In this document: positions 30,966 to 37,849 of the stretch, in pieces
How the letters are laid out: the number at the start of each line of letters is the position of its first letter
Position numbering within the stretch: position 1 is the stretch's first letter
Program-made: the position numbers and the translations under genes
From: Candidatus Iainarchaeum sp.
Lineage (GTDB): Archaea > Iainarchaeota > Iainarchaeia > Iainarchaeales > JAFCCJ01
Length of the DNA: 44,471 nucleotides
Direction of reading: 5' to 3'
Assembly: GCA_017610305.1 (NCBI GenBank)
Contig: JAFCCJ010000003.1
Coordinates: forward strand, 1 to 44,471
The notes under the pieces: model-generated
Databases searched by the model: none
The model's input: the letters and a program-made list of their open reading frames with translations, nothing else
Told to the model about the DNA's origin: nothing

Positions 30966-32084
30966 TTAAGAAATAATCCTATCTAGAATATATTCCGGCT
31001 TGAATTCCACCAAATCCTCATACCTTTGCCCTGTGCCGATAAACACAATCGGCTTTTTCAATTTATACAAAAGTGAAATTGCGGTTCCGCCCTTTGTGTC
31101 GGTGTCAATTTTAGTTAAAACAAATCCATCCAAACCCAAATGCTTGTCAAATTCAGTTGCCTGGTTCAAAAGAGCCTGCCCGGTAAAAGCCTCGCCAACA
31201 TATAATTTCAAATCAGGCTTTGCAACCCTGTTGATTTTCTCCAATTCACCCATCAGATTTTTGTTGGTTTCCTGCCTCCCTGCAGAATCAATCAAAACAA
31301 CATCGATCTTTTTTGCCTCGGCAGCCCTCACAGCATCAAATGCAACTGCTGCAGGATCCGCACCATACTGGTGCTTTATAACCCGAACTCCCAATTTTTC
31401 AGCATGGACCTCAATCTGCTCAATGGAAGCGGCACGGAATGTATCGGCAGCTGCCAAGATACAAGTAATATTCCTCTCCTTAATTGCATGGGCAATTTTC
31501 GCAATAGAAGTGGTTTTCCCCGCACCATTAGGCCCCAGAAACATAACAACAAACGGCTTCTTCTTTTCAGCCATCCCGAAAAAATCAATTTCTTCAGTGG
31601 AAATCATTGATGAAAGAACTTCCTTAATCTCCTCTTTCAAAAAAGCAGTAACATCCTTCCCCCTCGGAACTTTCTTGCCCACTAACTGCTCCTTTAATTC
31701 AGTAATCAATTCAGCGGCGGTTTCCTGCTCAACATCCGCCCCCAAAAGCGAAAGCTCAAATTCATCCAAAAAATCAGATAAATCCTTTTCCTCAATTTTT
31801 ATTTCCCCTGAAATAAAACCCTTAATCTTGCTCTTAACAGAAACCTTTGCCTTTAGTTCCTTTTCTTCCTCTCCCCTGACTTCCCTCAATTTTTCCTCAG
31901 GGGCCCTAACTTCCCCTGCGCTGGCTTCAACATATTCTTCTTCAGTTGCCGCAGGCTCTTCCTTCTCATAAACAGATTCTAATTGTTCCTCTCCCCCAAC
32001 AGCTTCTGCTGGCTTCTTTTCCTCAAGCTTTCCGGTTAGTTTTTCGGCAAAGGAGCCAATCTTTTTCTTAAGCAGGTCGAACAT
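30966..32084 (-). CDS. ftsY: SRP receptor FtsY
   Basis: It is the GTPase receptor that docks the SRP-ribosome complex at the membrane. The 372-residue protein has an acidic, low-complexity N-terminal A region (about 20-75), an N domain (about 80-165) and a G domain with P-loop GPNGAGKTTS, DTFRAAS, DSAGRQETN and TKIDTD. I chose ATG at 32084; GTG codons just upstream form a GTGGTG stretch that may be the Shine-Dalgarno. It is the last gene of the S19e ribosomal operon, 45 nt after prefoldin alpha. Confidence 0.95.
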   Translation of the reverse strand: MFDLLKKKIGSFAEKLTGKLEEKKPAEAVGGEEQLESVYEKEEPAATEEEYVEASAGEVRAPEEKLREVRGEEEKELKAKVSVKSKIKGFISGEIKIEEKDLSDFLDEFELSLLGADVEQETAAELITELKEQLVGKKVPRGKDVTAFLKEEIKEVLSSMISTEEIDFFGMAEKKKPFVVMFLGPNGAGKTTSIAKIAHAIKERNITCILAAADTFRAASIEQIEVHAEKLGVRVIKHQYGADPAAVAFDAVRAAEAKKIDVVLIDSAGRQETNKNLMGELEKINRVAKPDLKLYVGEAFTGQALLNQATEFDKHLGLDGFVLTKIDTDTKGGTAISLLYKLKKPIVFIGTGQRYEDLVEFKPEYILDRIIS

Positions 32085-32129
32085 TTGCACCACTAGACAA
32101 CTAATGAATCAGAGGAAAAAAGGAAAAAT

Positions 32130-32558
32130 CTATTTATTGGCTGAAGCAATGCTGCCCACGGCCTTTGAGAGATTATCCAGATTTTTGTATGTTTTCTGAA
32201 TCTCCTTTTCAGTCAATGAAAGATTCTTCTCAACTCCCTCAAGCCTTTTCCCCATCTCTTTAATGGCATTTTCAGGAGTATAATCTAGCATCACATTTCC
32301 AGGGAGGTTTAACTGAACTTTCTCCAGTTTATCAATATTTACATCAATAAGTGCCCCTCCCCCAAGCGGAATTTTAACGGCCTGACCCTTCTTGGCTTTT
32401 GAAAGGACTTTCAGGGCATCTATTGCGCCCCTTGTTTCATTAACAGCTTCACGCATATCATTAAATCTCCGGTTCAATTGTTCCATCTTTTTCTTTTCGG
32501 ACTCAAAAATTCCGGCCAATTGCTGCGGATTTATCTTAATTTCTTTTGGACTTTCCAT
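32130..32558 (-). CDS. pfdA: Prefoldin alpha subunit
   Basis: It is a subunit of the hexameric chaperone that binds unfolded proteins. At 142 residues it has the family layout of two coiled-coil helices (about 10-55 and 95-140) flanking a beta hairpin with VKIPLGGGALIDVNID. GGAGG lies 9 nt before the ATG. Adjacent to the LX gene with no gap and followed by ftsY, as in many archaea. Confidence 0.92.
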   Translation of the reverse strand: MESPKEIKINPQQLAGIFESEKKKMEQLNRRFNDMREAVNETRGAIDALKVLSKAKKGQAVKIPLGGGALIDVNIDKLEKVQLNLPGNVMLDYTPENAIKEMGKRLEGVEKNLSLTEKEIQKTYKNLDNLSKAVGSIASANK

Positions 32559-32774
32559 TTACTTCGCCTCCGACAATTTCATCTCATTTATTTTAATGAC
32601 CCTTCTCTTCAGTTTATGCTTTGAGCCCATCAATGCAAATAAATTCTCCTTCGCGGTTCTTTCATTAAATCCAAAAACTAGCTTTGTGAATGTCTTCTCT
32701 ATGCCCTTATCTACAAATGTTCCGCTGGCTTCAAACGTTTGCTGTTTCAGTTCTTTCGTCTCTTTCTTTGCCAT
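32559..32774 (-). CDS. rplX: Ribosomal protein LX (L18a/L20 family)
   Basis: The 71-residue archaeal large-subunit protein has ASGTFVDKGIEKTFTK and ALMGSKHKLKRRVIKI, the diagnostic LX segments. GAGAGGGGA lies a few bases before the ATG. It directly abuts the prefoldin gene and starts 1 nt after the aIF6 stop, the usual aIF6-LX-prefoldin order. Confidence 0.9.
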   Translation of the reverse strand: MAKKETKELKQQTFEASGTFVDKGIEKTFTKLVFGFNERTAKENLFALMGSKHKLKRRVIKINEMKLSEAK

Positions 32775-32775
32775 C

Positions 32776-33432
32776 TCATTCCCCTCTCAATCCTTCATCA
32801 ACCCTTATCAGCTCATGCCCCGAGGTATTTGCCCCGACAACAGCAGCCTTGCTATTTGCGAGAATATCATTCCCCACAAAAGGGTCGCCGTAATTTAATG
32901 TGGTTGAGCTCCCATTAACCCTGAAAAACTTTTCAAGTTCCGAAAACTCACCCTTTCCAATATTAGGGTGCACAATAAAGCCTTTATTTGTTACTGTAAG
33001 CGCAGCCCCGGGCAAATCAAACCCTGCAACTTGTTTCTGCAAAAACTCAACCCCGAAAAAATCCTGCATCTTATCAACAACCTTTTTTCCAATAAGTGGT
33101 GAGGCAATTCCCCCATTTTCATTCAGTGCAACAAGGTTTCCAAGTGCGCTTGAATGCAGCGAAATTACCTCCAATCCATTATCCTCAAATTTTTCAATCT
33201 CCTCTTTCTCCGTAAAATATGGCAAAACAAATTTCTTTCCCAAACCCGCAACAAACACCCCTATCAATGAACTGCTTGCAACAGAAACATTAAATATTTC
33301 CACATCCAATATTTTGAAATTTTTAACTTCCTTTTCCTCAACCCTGTTTGGAAGCAGTAAAACATCATCGGTTGCAACGCAAAAAACCCCCAAAAAAGGG
33401 CTAGCATTGACAGTTGATTTAACTATCTCCAT
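32776..33432 (-). CDS. Translation initiation factor aIF6
   Basis: It binds the 50S subunit and keeps it from joining 30S prematurely. The 218-residue protein has the fivefold pseudosymmetric repeats typical of IF6, seen as recurring segments SPFLGVFCVATDDVLLLP, SSLIGVFVAGLGKKFVLP and LGNLVALNENGGIASPLI. It lies between L31e and LX, the conserved archaeal gene order. Confidence 0.95.
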   Translation of the reverse strand: MEIVKSTVNASPFLGVFCVATDDVLLLPNRVEEKEVKNFKILDVEIFNVSVASSSLIGVFVAGLGKKFVLPYFTEKEEIEKFEDNGLEVISLHSSALGNLVALNENGGIASPLIGKKVVDKMQDFFGVEFLQKQVAGFDLPGAALTVTNKGFIVHPNIGKGEFSELEKFFRVNGSSTTLNYGDPFVGNDILANSKAAVVGANTSGHELIRVDEGLRGE

Positions 33433-33440
33433 TATTTACC

Positions 33441-33890
33441 CTACTTTCTCTTGATTGCCGCCTTTTCAGCAGCCCTTTCCCTTTCCTTTTTGTCGGCCTT
33501 TTTCTTGTCTTCCTCGTCCTTAACTGCCTTCTGGGCATCCGTCATGGCATCTTCCTTGCCCTTCTTATCTTTTTCTTCCTTCTTTTTCTTCTTCTCTTTC
33601 TCCTTATCGGCCTTTAATTTCTTGTCATTTGCCAGTTCCTTGCTTCCCTTGGCATAAACCCTTAAAATCTCCCCATCCTTCCAGAAAACAACCTCTAGTT
33701 TTCTTGGGGGGTGATGTGATTTTTCCAGAATAATCTCATTCAAATCATTGCTAATCAAAACCTTGTCCATATGGGTGTGCTTTGTAGCAAATCTCCTCAC
33801 AGCTGTCACAGCCTTTCTTGACCTTTTTGTTTTTGGGTTGTTGAAAACCTTTCTCAACGGAATTATATATTCTGCCTCTTCCCCTTTCAT
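33441..33890 (-). CDS. rpl31e: Ribosomal protein L31e with long charged C-terminal tail
   Basis: The 149-residue protein has an L31e core in residues 1-88 (EYIIPLRKVFNNPKTKRSRKA, AVRRFATKHTHMDKVLIS, RKLEVVFWKDGEILRVYAKG). The usual archaeal protein is about 90 residues; here a 60-residue tail rich in Lys, Glu and Ala follows. ATG at 33890 sits 5 nt after AGTGAT; the in-frame GTG upstream is part of that Shine-Dalgarno. Confidence 0.93.
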   Translation of the reverse strand: MKGEEAEYIIPLRKVFNNPKTKRSRKAVTAVRRFATKHTHMDKVLISNDLNEIILEKSHHPPRKLEVVFWKDGEILRVYAKGSKELANDKKLKADKEKEKKKKKEEKDKKGKEDAMTDAQKAVKDEEDKKKADKKERERAAEKAAIKRK

Positions 33891-33895
33891 AAAAA

Positions 33896-34171
33896 TCACT
33901 TCCTGCCCTTGTCTCCTCTCTTAATGGTCTTCTTCTCTATCTTCCCGGACTTGACAGGCTTCTTGTTCTTAATCTTACCCTGCTCAACCTGCTTCTTCTT
34001 AAACTTCATCCCTAAAGCTGTGCTTCTCCAGTGCCTTTTCTGCCTTCTGTTCCATATTCTTTTCCCGGCCTTTTGCATAATCCAGACAGGCACATTGGTC
34101 AGCCCTGCACCGACCTCTTTTCTTGCCGCTGTCAGGAATTCCTTCTTTTCTTCAGTCTTGTTTCTTGCCAT
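33896..34171 (-). CDS. rpl39e: Ribosomal protein L39e with extensions
   Basis: The L39e core is VPVWIMQKAGKRIWNRRQKR followed by HWRSTALGMK. At 91 residues it is longer than the usual ~51: the N-terminus has an EEKKEFLTAARKEVGAGLT segment and the C-terminus a Lys-rich tail of about 35 residues. In other archaea L39e lines the peptide exit tunnel, so the tail must leave that site or fold on the surface. The start ATG lies 5 nt after AGTGAT. Confidence 0.88.
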   Translation of the reverse strand: MARNKTEEKKEFLTAARKEVGAGLTNVPVWIMQKAGKRIWNRRQKRHWRSTALGMKFKKKQVEQGKIKNKKPVKSGKIEKKTIKRGDKGRK

Positions 34172-34176
34172 AAAAA

Positions 34177-34497
34177 TCACTTTCTTTTAATGTTGATTTC
34201 TTTTTTTGCGCCCATTTTTGAAAGCAAATCCTTTAACTCAGCATCACCCATCTTGCCCTGCAGCCTCTTTGCCTGCACAAAGTAAAGCAAGGCCTGTGAC
34301 ACCTTGAGATAAAGTTCCTGGTTAACCAATTTCACATTATTCAGCCTTGTCCTTGCCTCATCAGTCAGAACTTTCCTCAGAACCGCGCTAAGTTGGGCCT
34401 CAGCCTCCACCTGTCTTTGTTCTTCAGTATTTTGCTGGGCATATTGCTGTTTTAGTTCCTCCATCTTCCTTTTGCGAATCTCATCTTCTTCATTCAT
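34177..34497 (-). CDS. PDCD5/TFAR19-family DNA-binding protein
   Basis: The 106-residue helical protein of the PDCD5 family has EEDEIRKRKMEELKQQYAQQ, then the conserved core LRKVLTDEARTRLNNVKLVNQELYLKVSQALLYFVQ and a basic tail. Archaeal members bind DNA weakly; their cellular role is unclear. I chose ATG 34497, overlapping the S19e stop by 8 nt, as the family N-terminus starts there. Its place between S19e and L39e is conserved in archaea. Confidence 0.92.
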   Translation of the reverse strand: MNEEDEIRKRKMEELKQQYAQQNTEEQRQVEAEAQLSAVLRKVLTDEARTRLNNVKLVNQELYLKVSQALLYFVQAKRLQGKMGDAELKDLLSKMGAKKEINIKRK

Positions 34498-35071
34498 TTG
34501 ATTTTTCCTCTTTCTTAGGTGCTTCCTTCTTCTTCTCAGCACCCTCTTTCTTGGCCTTTTCCTTGTCATCCTGGCCCTTTAGGGCTTTTTTGACCTCTGC
34601 GGCAGCCTCGTCCTTTATCCCTTTATTAAGTTTCAATTCCTTCACAATAGGCTTTCTGTCCTTAATCTTAACTGCAACTTCCTTGGCTTTCTTTGCAAGG
34701 AATGATTCCCCCTTGGCGGAAATTCCCCTGCCTTTCTTAGCCTTCTTAATCAGCCCCTCTTTTTCCAGTGCCTGCAAACAGGCCCTTACAACTTTCCCGG
34801 AGGCCTTCTTGAACTTCTCAGGCCTTACGCCCCTGTTCCTCTTTCCGCCGTAATAAGTCCTCAAAGATTCAGTTCCAACAGGCCCATCCTTGTAAACTCT
34901 GTAAAGTATGCTTGCCGCCCTTACATAAAACCAGTCAGGTCTAAGAGGAGCTCTTTCCCTATGGGCTCCGCTCTTTACCCATTTAATAAAATCAGGCTGC
35001 TGTAATGTTGCCTTAAATTCTTCTGCAACGCCATCAATAAGCTCTGTTGCTGGTACATCGTAAATTCCCAA
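34490..35071 (-). CDS. rps19e: Ribosomal protein S19e with charged C-terminal tail
   Basis: The 193-residue protein has an S19e core in residues 1-145 (MGIYDVPATELIDGVAEEF, RPDWFYVRAASILYRVY, LRTYYGGKRNRGVRPEKFKKASGKVVR). The last ~45 residues are a Lys/Glu/Ala-rich tail not needed for the fold. The start is TTG, with GAGGTGAT upstream. It opens the eight-gene ribosomal operon ending in ftsY, and its leader can fold. Confidence 0.94.
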   Translation of the reverse strand: MGIYDVPATELIDGVAEEFKATLQQPDFIKWVKSGAHRERAPLRPDWFYVRAASILYRVYKDGPVGTESLRTYYGGKRNRGVRPEKFKKASGKVVRACLQALEKEGLIKKAKKGRGISAKGESFLAKKAKEVAVKIKDRKPIVKELKLNKGIKDEAAAEVKKALKGQDDKEKAKKEGAEKKKEAPKKEEKSNE

Positions 35072-35123
35072 TCAATCACCTCTCCTTTCGGAGTTTCTTT
35101 GTTCAAGCGCAATTTGCGCGAAC
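35072..35123 (-). promoter_or_regulatory. Leader of the S19e operon with stem-loops
   Basis: CTCC-GAAA-GGAG (35093-35082) is a small tetraloop hairpin whose 3' arm merges into GGAGAGGTGAT, the Shine-Dalgarno region. Upstream of it, the inverted repeat GTTC..GCGCAA-T-TTGCGC-GAAC (35101-35123) forms a longer stem. Both would lie in the mRNA leader if transcription starts at the AT-rich box near 35140-35175. Confidence 0.45.
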
Positions 35124-35182
35124 GCCAAAAAAAGCGTTTTACTATTACATAAATTTCCTTAATAAGCTTTAAAAAGCCTTCC

Positions 35183-35716
35183 TTAGGCTGCTTTGAGGAT
35201 TAGGCCATCCATATAGCAGTCACCTGACGCAGTAACTTCAATAGTATTTGTAGCTAGGATGCAGTCATAACTCTGTTTCTCATATTTTCCCCCTATTGTC
35301 TCCCCGCCGGTAAATGTGCAATCAGAGATAGTTACTCCTGTACAAGTTCCGGATTGGGCGTTTTTAACCCATATTCCTGCTTTGGCTTCCCTTCCAACCA
35401 TAATTTGCAAATGTGAGCCTGTCTGCGTTGTGGTCCCCCCATTCATATGAAGCGCCTGGGCATTGAAGTAAGAATCAGTGACTATGGATCCCCCTACGAA
35501 CTCAGCAGGTGATCCACCTGGCGGATCCTCAAAACTCCCGTCTTTAATCTTCGAGCCTGTGCTAACCTGTTGCCAGAGGACATCCCTGAATGTGGTATCG
35601 GTGTTGTCTATTCCCCCGCCCGAAATTACATAAAGCAGGGTGATAATTACCACTCCCACCATAACGGCTCCGCCAATAAGCAGCAGATATTCCAGCGAAC
35701 CTTGTGCCTTGCTCAT
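35183..35716 (-). CDS. Pilin-like protein with class III (QxSxEY) signal peptide
   Basis: The 177-residue protein begins MSKAQGSLEYLLLIGGAVMV, an archaeal class III signal peptide: short basic part, QGSLEY at residues 5-10, then a hydrophobic helix to about residue 34. The mature part is Gly/Thr-rich, probably beta-folded, with four Cys (about 124, 132, 150, 167). The peptidase at 25615 could process it. The type of surface structure is unknown. GTTAAATACT about 29 nt before ATG suggests leaderless expression. Confidence 0.82.
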   Translation of the reverse strand: MSKAQGSLEYLLLIGGAVMVGVVIITLLYVISGGGIDNTDTTFRDVLWQQVSTGSKIKDGSFEDPPGGSPAEFVGGSIVTDSYFNAQALHMNGGTTTQTGSHLQIMVGREAKAGIWVKNAQSGTCTGVTISDCTFTGGETIGGKYEKQSYDCILATNTIEVTASGDCYMDGLILKAA

Positions 35717-35758
35717 GACTAATTAATAGAATTCAAGAAGTATTTAACCCTTTCCCAT

Positions 35759-36052
35759 CTATTTCCTGGTTTTTCTGACAGCGCCGCATTCAAGGCATTT
35801 AATCTCAAGAATTTTCCCGGAAACAGTCTCTTTTGAATTCTTCCCTTTTTTCAGAAATGCCCCGCATTTTTTGCAGAATTTTGTTTTCAGTTCTGCGGGA
35901 ATAGTGACCCTGTTTTTTGTGCCAATCTTCCTCGCCAGTTCAACATATCTTTTGCTCCTTTCCGGATGTTTAGGAAACTCCTTTTCAGCAAGTTCAAACA
36001 GGCGATAAACCCTTTCCAGGGAAATTTTCTGTACCGGTGAATTCTCCCTCAT
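35759..36052 (-). CDS. rnp4: RNase P protein subunit Rpr2/Rpp21
   Basis: It is a zinc-binding subunit of archaeal RNase P, which trims tRNA 5' ends. The 97-residue protein has an N-terminal helical region (LERVYRLFELAEKEF, SKRYVELARKIG) and a zinc ribbon with FCKKCG and IKCLECG. Three tRNA genes lie within 4.5 kb downstream on the chromosome. The ATG has no clear Shine-Dalgarno; TTTTTAAATTTG about 20 nt upstream may be its promoter. Confidence 0.9.
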   Translation of the reverse strand: MRENSPVQKISLERVYRLFELAEKEFPKHPERSKRYVELARKIGTKNRVTIPAELKTKFCKKCGAFLKKGKNSKETVSGKILEIKCLECGAVRKTRK

Positions 36053-36067
36053 AATATCAATCCAAAT

Positions 36068-36565
36068 TTAAAAATGCATAGGCCTTCTATTATTTTTTAT
36101 GATCGATGCTGATGGTTTCTTATATTTGTCTTTAGGTTTTACGGAGTTTATTCCCAGTCCAGGCCTTTTAGATCCACCCTTCTTACCTTTTACAATATCC
36201 TTTATGTTAATCAACTTCTCCCTTACCATCTCTTCCTCGATCGTTAGAATTCTTCGTGGCTCCACGGCGATAGCCCTTTCCCCCTCTAACTGCACGCTTA
36301 AAAAATCTGCAATCTCAGTAGCACTAAGTTTGTTGTGATATTTCAAAACAGTTCTTCTTAGGCGTGCCTGTAACCAATCACTAATTTCAATTAAGGTTTC
36401 AAGCTTAATCCTAACACTTTTTGCCCGGTTTCCGCCCCTATAAAGCATAAGCCCCTTAAAAAGAATTTTTTGGATTGACTTAGGCGTTGACCTTCCAGAA
36501 TGTTTCAAAATAGCATGAATAATAGTCTCAAAATTAGGCTCACTTATTTTTTCCCATCGTTTCAT
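36068..36565 (-). CDS. Hypothetical basic protein
   Basis: I do not recognise the family. The 165-residue soluble protein has no Cys and no membrane helix. The first ~120 residues look helical (SDWLQARLRRTVLKYHNKL, LSATEIADFLSV); the last ~40 are basic and probably disordered (KGKKGGSKRPG, KPKDKYKKPS). It starts about 18 nt after the end of the hairpin trailer that follows tRNA-Gly(UCC). RNA binding is a guess from charge. Confidence 0.7.
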   Translation of the reverse strand: MKRWEKISEPNFETIIHAILKHSGRSTPKSIQKILFKGLMLYRGGNRAKSVRIKLETLIEISDWLQARLRRTVLKYHNKLSATEIADFLSVQLEGERAIAVEPRRILTIEEEMVREKLINIKDIVKGKKGGSKRPGLGINSVKPKDKYKKPSASIIKNNRRPMHF

Positions 36566-36582
36566 ATTAAAACCTTCTTTTT

Positions 36583-36643
36583 GGCGAGCGTAGCGAGCAT
36601 AGCCTCCCGAAAGGGGCTATTCCGTCAACCCGAATAGGGGTTG
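36583..36643 (-). repeat. Hairpin trailer behind tRNA-Gly(UCC)
   Basis: On the minus strand, 2 nt after the tRNA: CAACCC/GGGTTG stem (36626-36643), ATAGCC/GGCTAT stem with a CCCTTTCGGG centre (36598-36620), then GCTCGC-TAC-GCTCGC (36583-36597). The same order of elements follows the other two glycine tRNAs. Confidence 0.7.
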
Positions 36644-36645
36644 GA

Positions 36646-36758
36646 TGCAGCCGCCGGGATTCGAACCCGGGTCAAGAGCTAACCTCTTCCTTTTTGCAAA
36701 CTTTTTGCCGGCAAAAAGGTTTTGGAAGGCTCTGATCCTACCACTAGACCACGGCTGC
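36646..36758 (-). tRNA. tRNA-Gly(UCC) with a 42-nt intron
   Basis: The acceptor stem GCAGCCG/CGGCTGC, D-arm with TAGTGGTAG and T-arm CCGGG-TTCGAAT-CCCGG are all intact, with discriminator A and no encoded CCA. Anticodon stem AGAGC/GCTCT closes a 7-nt loop CTTCCAA once the intron (36681-36722) is removed, giving anticodon TCC. The mature length is 71 nt. An AT box lies 31 nt upstream. Confidence 0.92.
36681..36722 (-). other. tRNA intron at position 37/38
   Basis: The 42-nt intron lies directly after A37. CTTC of the exon pairs with intron GAGG, flanked by 3-nt bulges CAA and TTA in which the cuts fall after the second base, a slightly relaxed bulge-helix-bulge. The intron itself forms CCTTTTTGC/GCAAAAAGG. 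Removal would need the archaeal splicing endonuclease, which is not in this window. Confidence 0.85.
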
Positions 36759-36784
36759 CTTGCCTAATATCTGTAATTCAGGAA

Positions 36785-36794
36785 TATTTAAATA
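36785..36794. promoter_or_regulatory. Palindromic TATA box shared by tRNA-Gly(UCC) and a membrane-protein gene
   Basis: TATTTAAATA is a perfect 10-bp palindrome. Its centre is 31-32 nt from the tRNA 5' end (36758) and 27-28 nt from the ATG at 36817, the expected TATA distances in both directions. Confidence 0.55.
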
Positions 36795-36816
36795 CTTCAT
36801 TGGTTCTAATAACTCC

Positions 36817-37761
36817 ATGCAATACGCGAATATCCTAAAGGATGCTTTTAGTTCCCTTAAATACGGAAGTACCTGGCTTTATGCTGTGGCATTTCTAATA
36901 GCAATGACAATCTATTATGTCCTGTACTTTGCAATAATATTTGGCACAGTGATTAATCCTCTTGTTTTGTTGTTAATAATTCCCCTCCAAATACTTCTTA
37001 TCCTGGCTATGATTTTTATTGCGGCCCGTATAGTGTTAAAGGCTCTCAAGATATTTGGTTTGCCGACAGCAGCTTTCGACATTGTTAAATTTCTAAAGCT
37101 GTTTCTTTTGTCAATAGTTGTGGCCGTAATTTCCATATTGTCGCTAATAATTATCATCGGCATTCCCGGATGGATTGTTTCGATTCTTCTTGGAAGCCCT
37201 GCAGATATGTTGGTGCAGGTAATTCTGTTCATTGTTTGGAGTATCGTAGTTGCTTACTTGGCGCTAAGGTTTTTCCTCTATATGGCAATTTTTATTTCAA
37301 AGGATATTGGCATTATAGGCGCCCTTAAAGAAAGCTGGAATGTGACAAAAGGAAATATCCTAAGCATTATCGTTGCACACATATTATTTTTCATAGTTCT
37401 TTTCGTCCTCATGATTGTTTTATCCGTAATAGCAGGAATATTATTTTTCATAGTGACAATAATTACAGCCATAATTTCAGCGGCGATAGGGGACCTGACA
37501 ATCGCCTTTATTTTGGTTGGTTTACTCTACCTGATTTTAATTCTTGTAATGTCTGTGATTTGGGGTGCCCTTGTAGTCGTCCAGACCTATTTCCAGGTTG
37601 CAATCTATAGGGATTTGTTGGGAGGCAGATCTTCCCCACAAACCCAGTCAGAAATCCAGAAACCACAAGCCTCTAGAGCTCAAAAGCCGGCGGCACAAAA
37701 GCCAATTTCCCAATCGGGAAAATCTCAAATTTCAGGCTTGCGCAGCTCAAGAATGCCCTAA
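36817..37761 (+). CDS. Polytopic membrane protein of unknown function
   Basis: I cannot name the family with confidence. The 314-residue protein has about six long hydrophobic helices up to about residue 265 and a Ser/Gln/Lys/Pro-rich cytoplasmic tail (about 270-314). The motif GIIGALKESWNVTKGNILSI before the fourth or fifth helix resembles archaeal and bacterial membrane proteins of the glycerophosphodiesterase-membrane-domain type. I start at ATG 36817 (MQYANILKDAF); an upstream in-frame ATG at 36760 would overlap the promoter of the divergent tRNA. Confidence 0.7.
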   Translation: MQYANILKDAFSSLKYGSTWLYAVAFLIAMTIYYVLYFAIIFGTVINPLVLLLIIPLQILLILAMIFIAARIVLKALKIFGLPTAAFDIVKFLKLFLLSIVVAVISILSLIIIIGIPGWIVSILLGSPADMLVQVILFIVWSIVVAYLALRFFLYMAIFISKDIGIIGALKESWNVTKGNILSIIVAHILFFIVLFVLMIVLSVIAGILFFIVTIITAIISAAIGDLTIAFILVGLLYLILILVMSVIWGALVVVQTYFQVAIYRDLLGGRSSPQTQSEIQKPQASRAQKPAAQKPISQSGKSQISGLRSSRMP

Positions 37762-37849
37762 AATTTTTAAGGCCTTTTTTGTAAATACTCCAATTAATCT
37801 GATTCCAAAGGAAAGGGTTTTTAATTAAGTGAATCTAATTATAGATTAG

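Noticed and set aside
31000-31971. A 323-codon open frame on the plus strand opposite ftsY
   Set aside because: It is antisense to a clearly conserved gene, has Ser-rich composition typical of reading Glu/Lys codons backwards, and has no ribosome-binding site or family resemblance.
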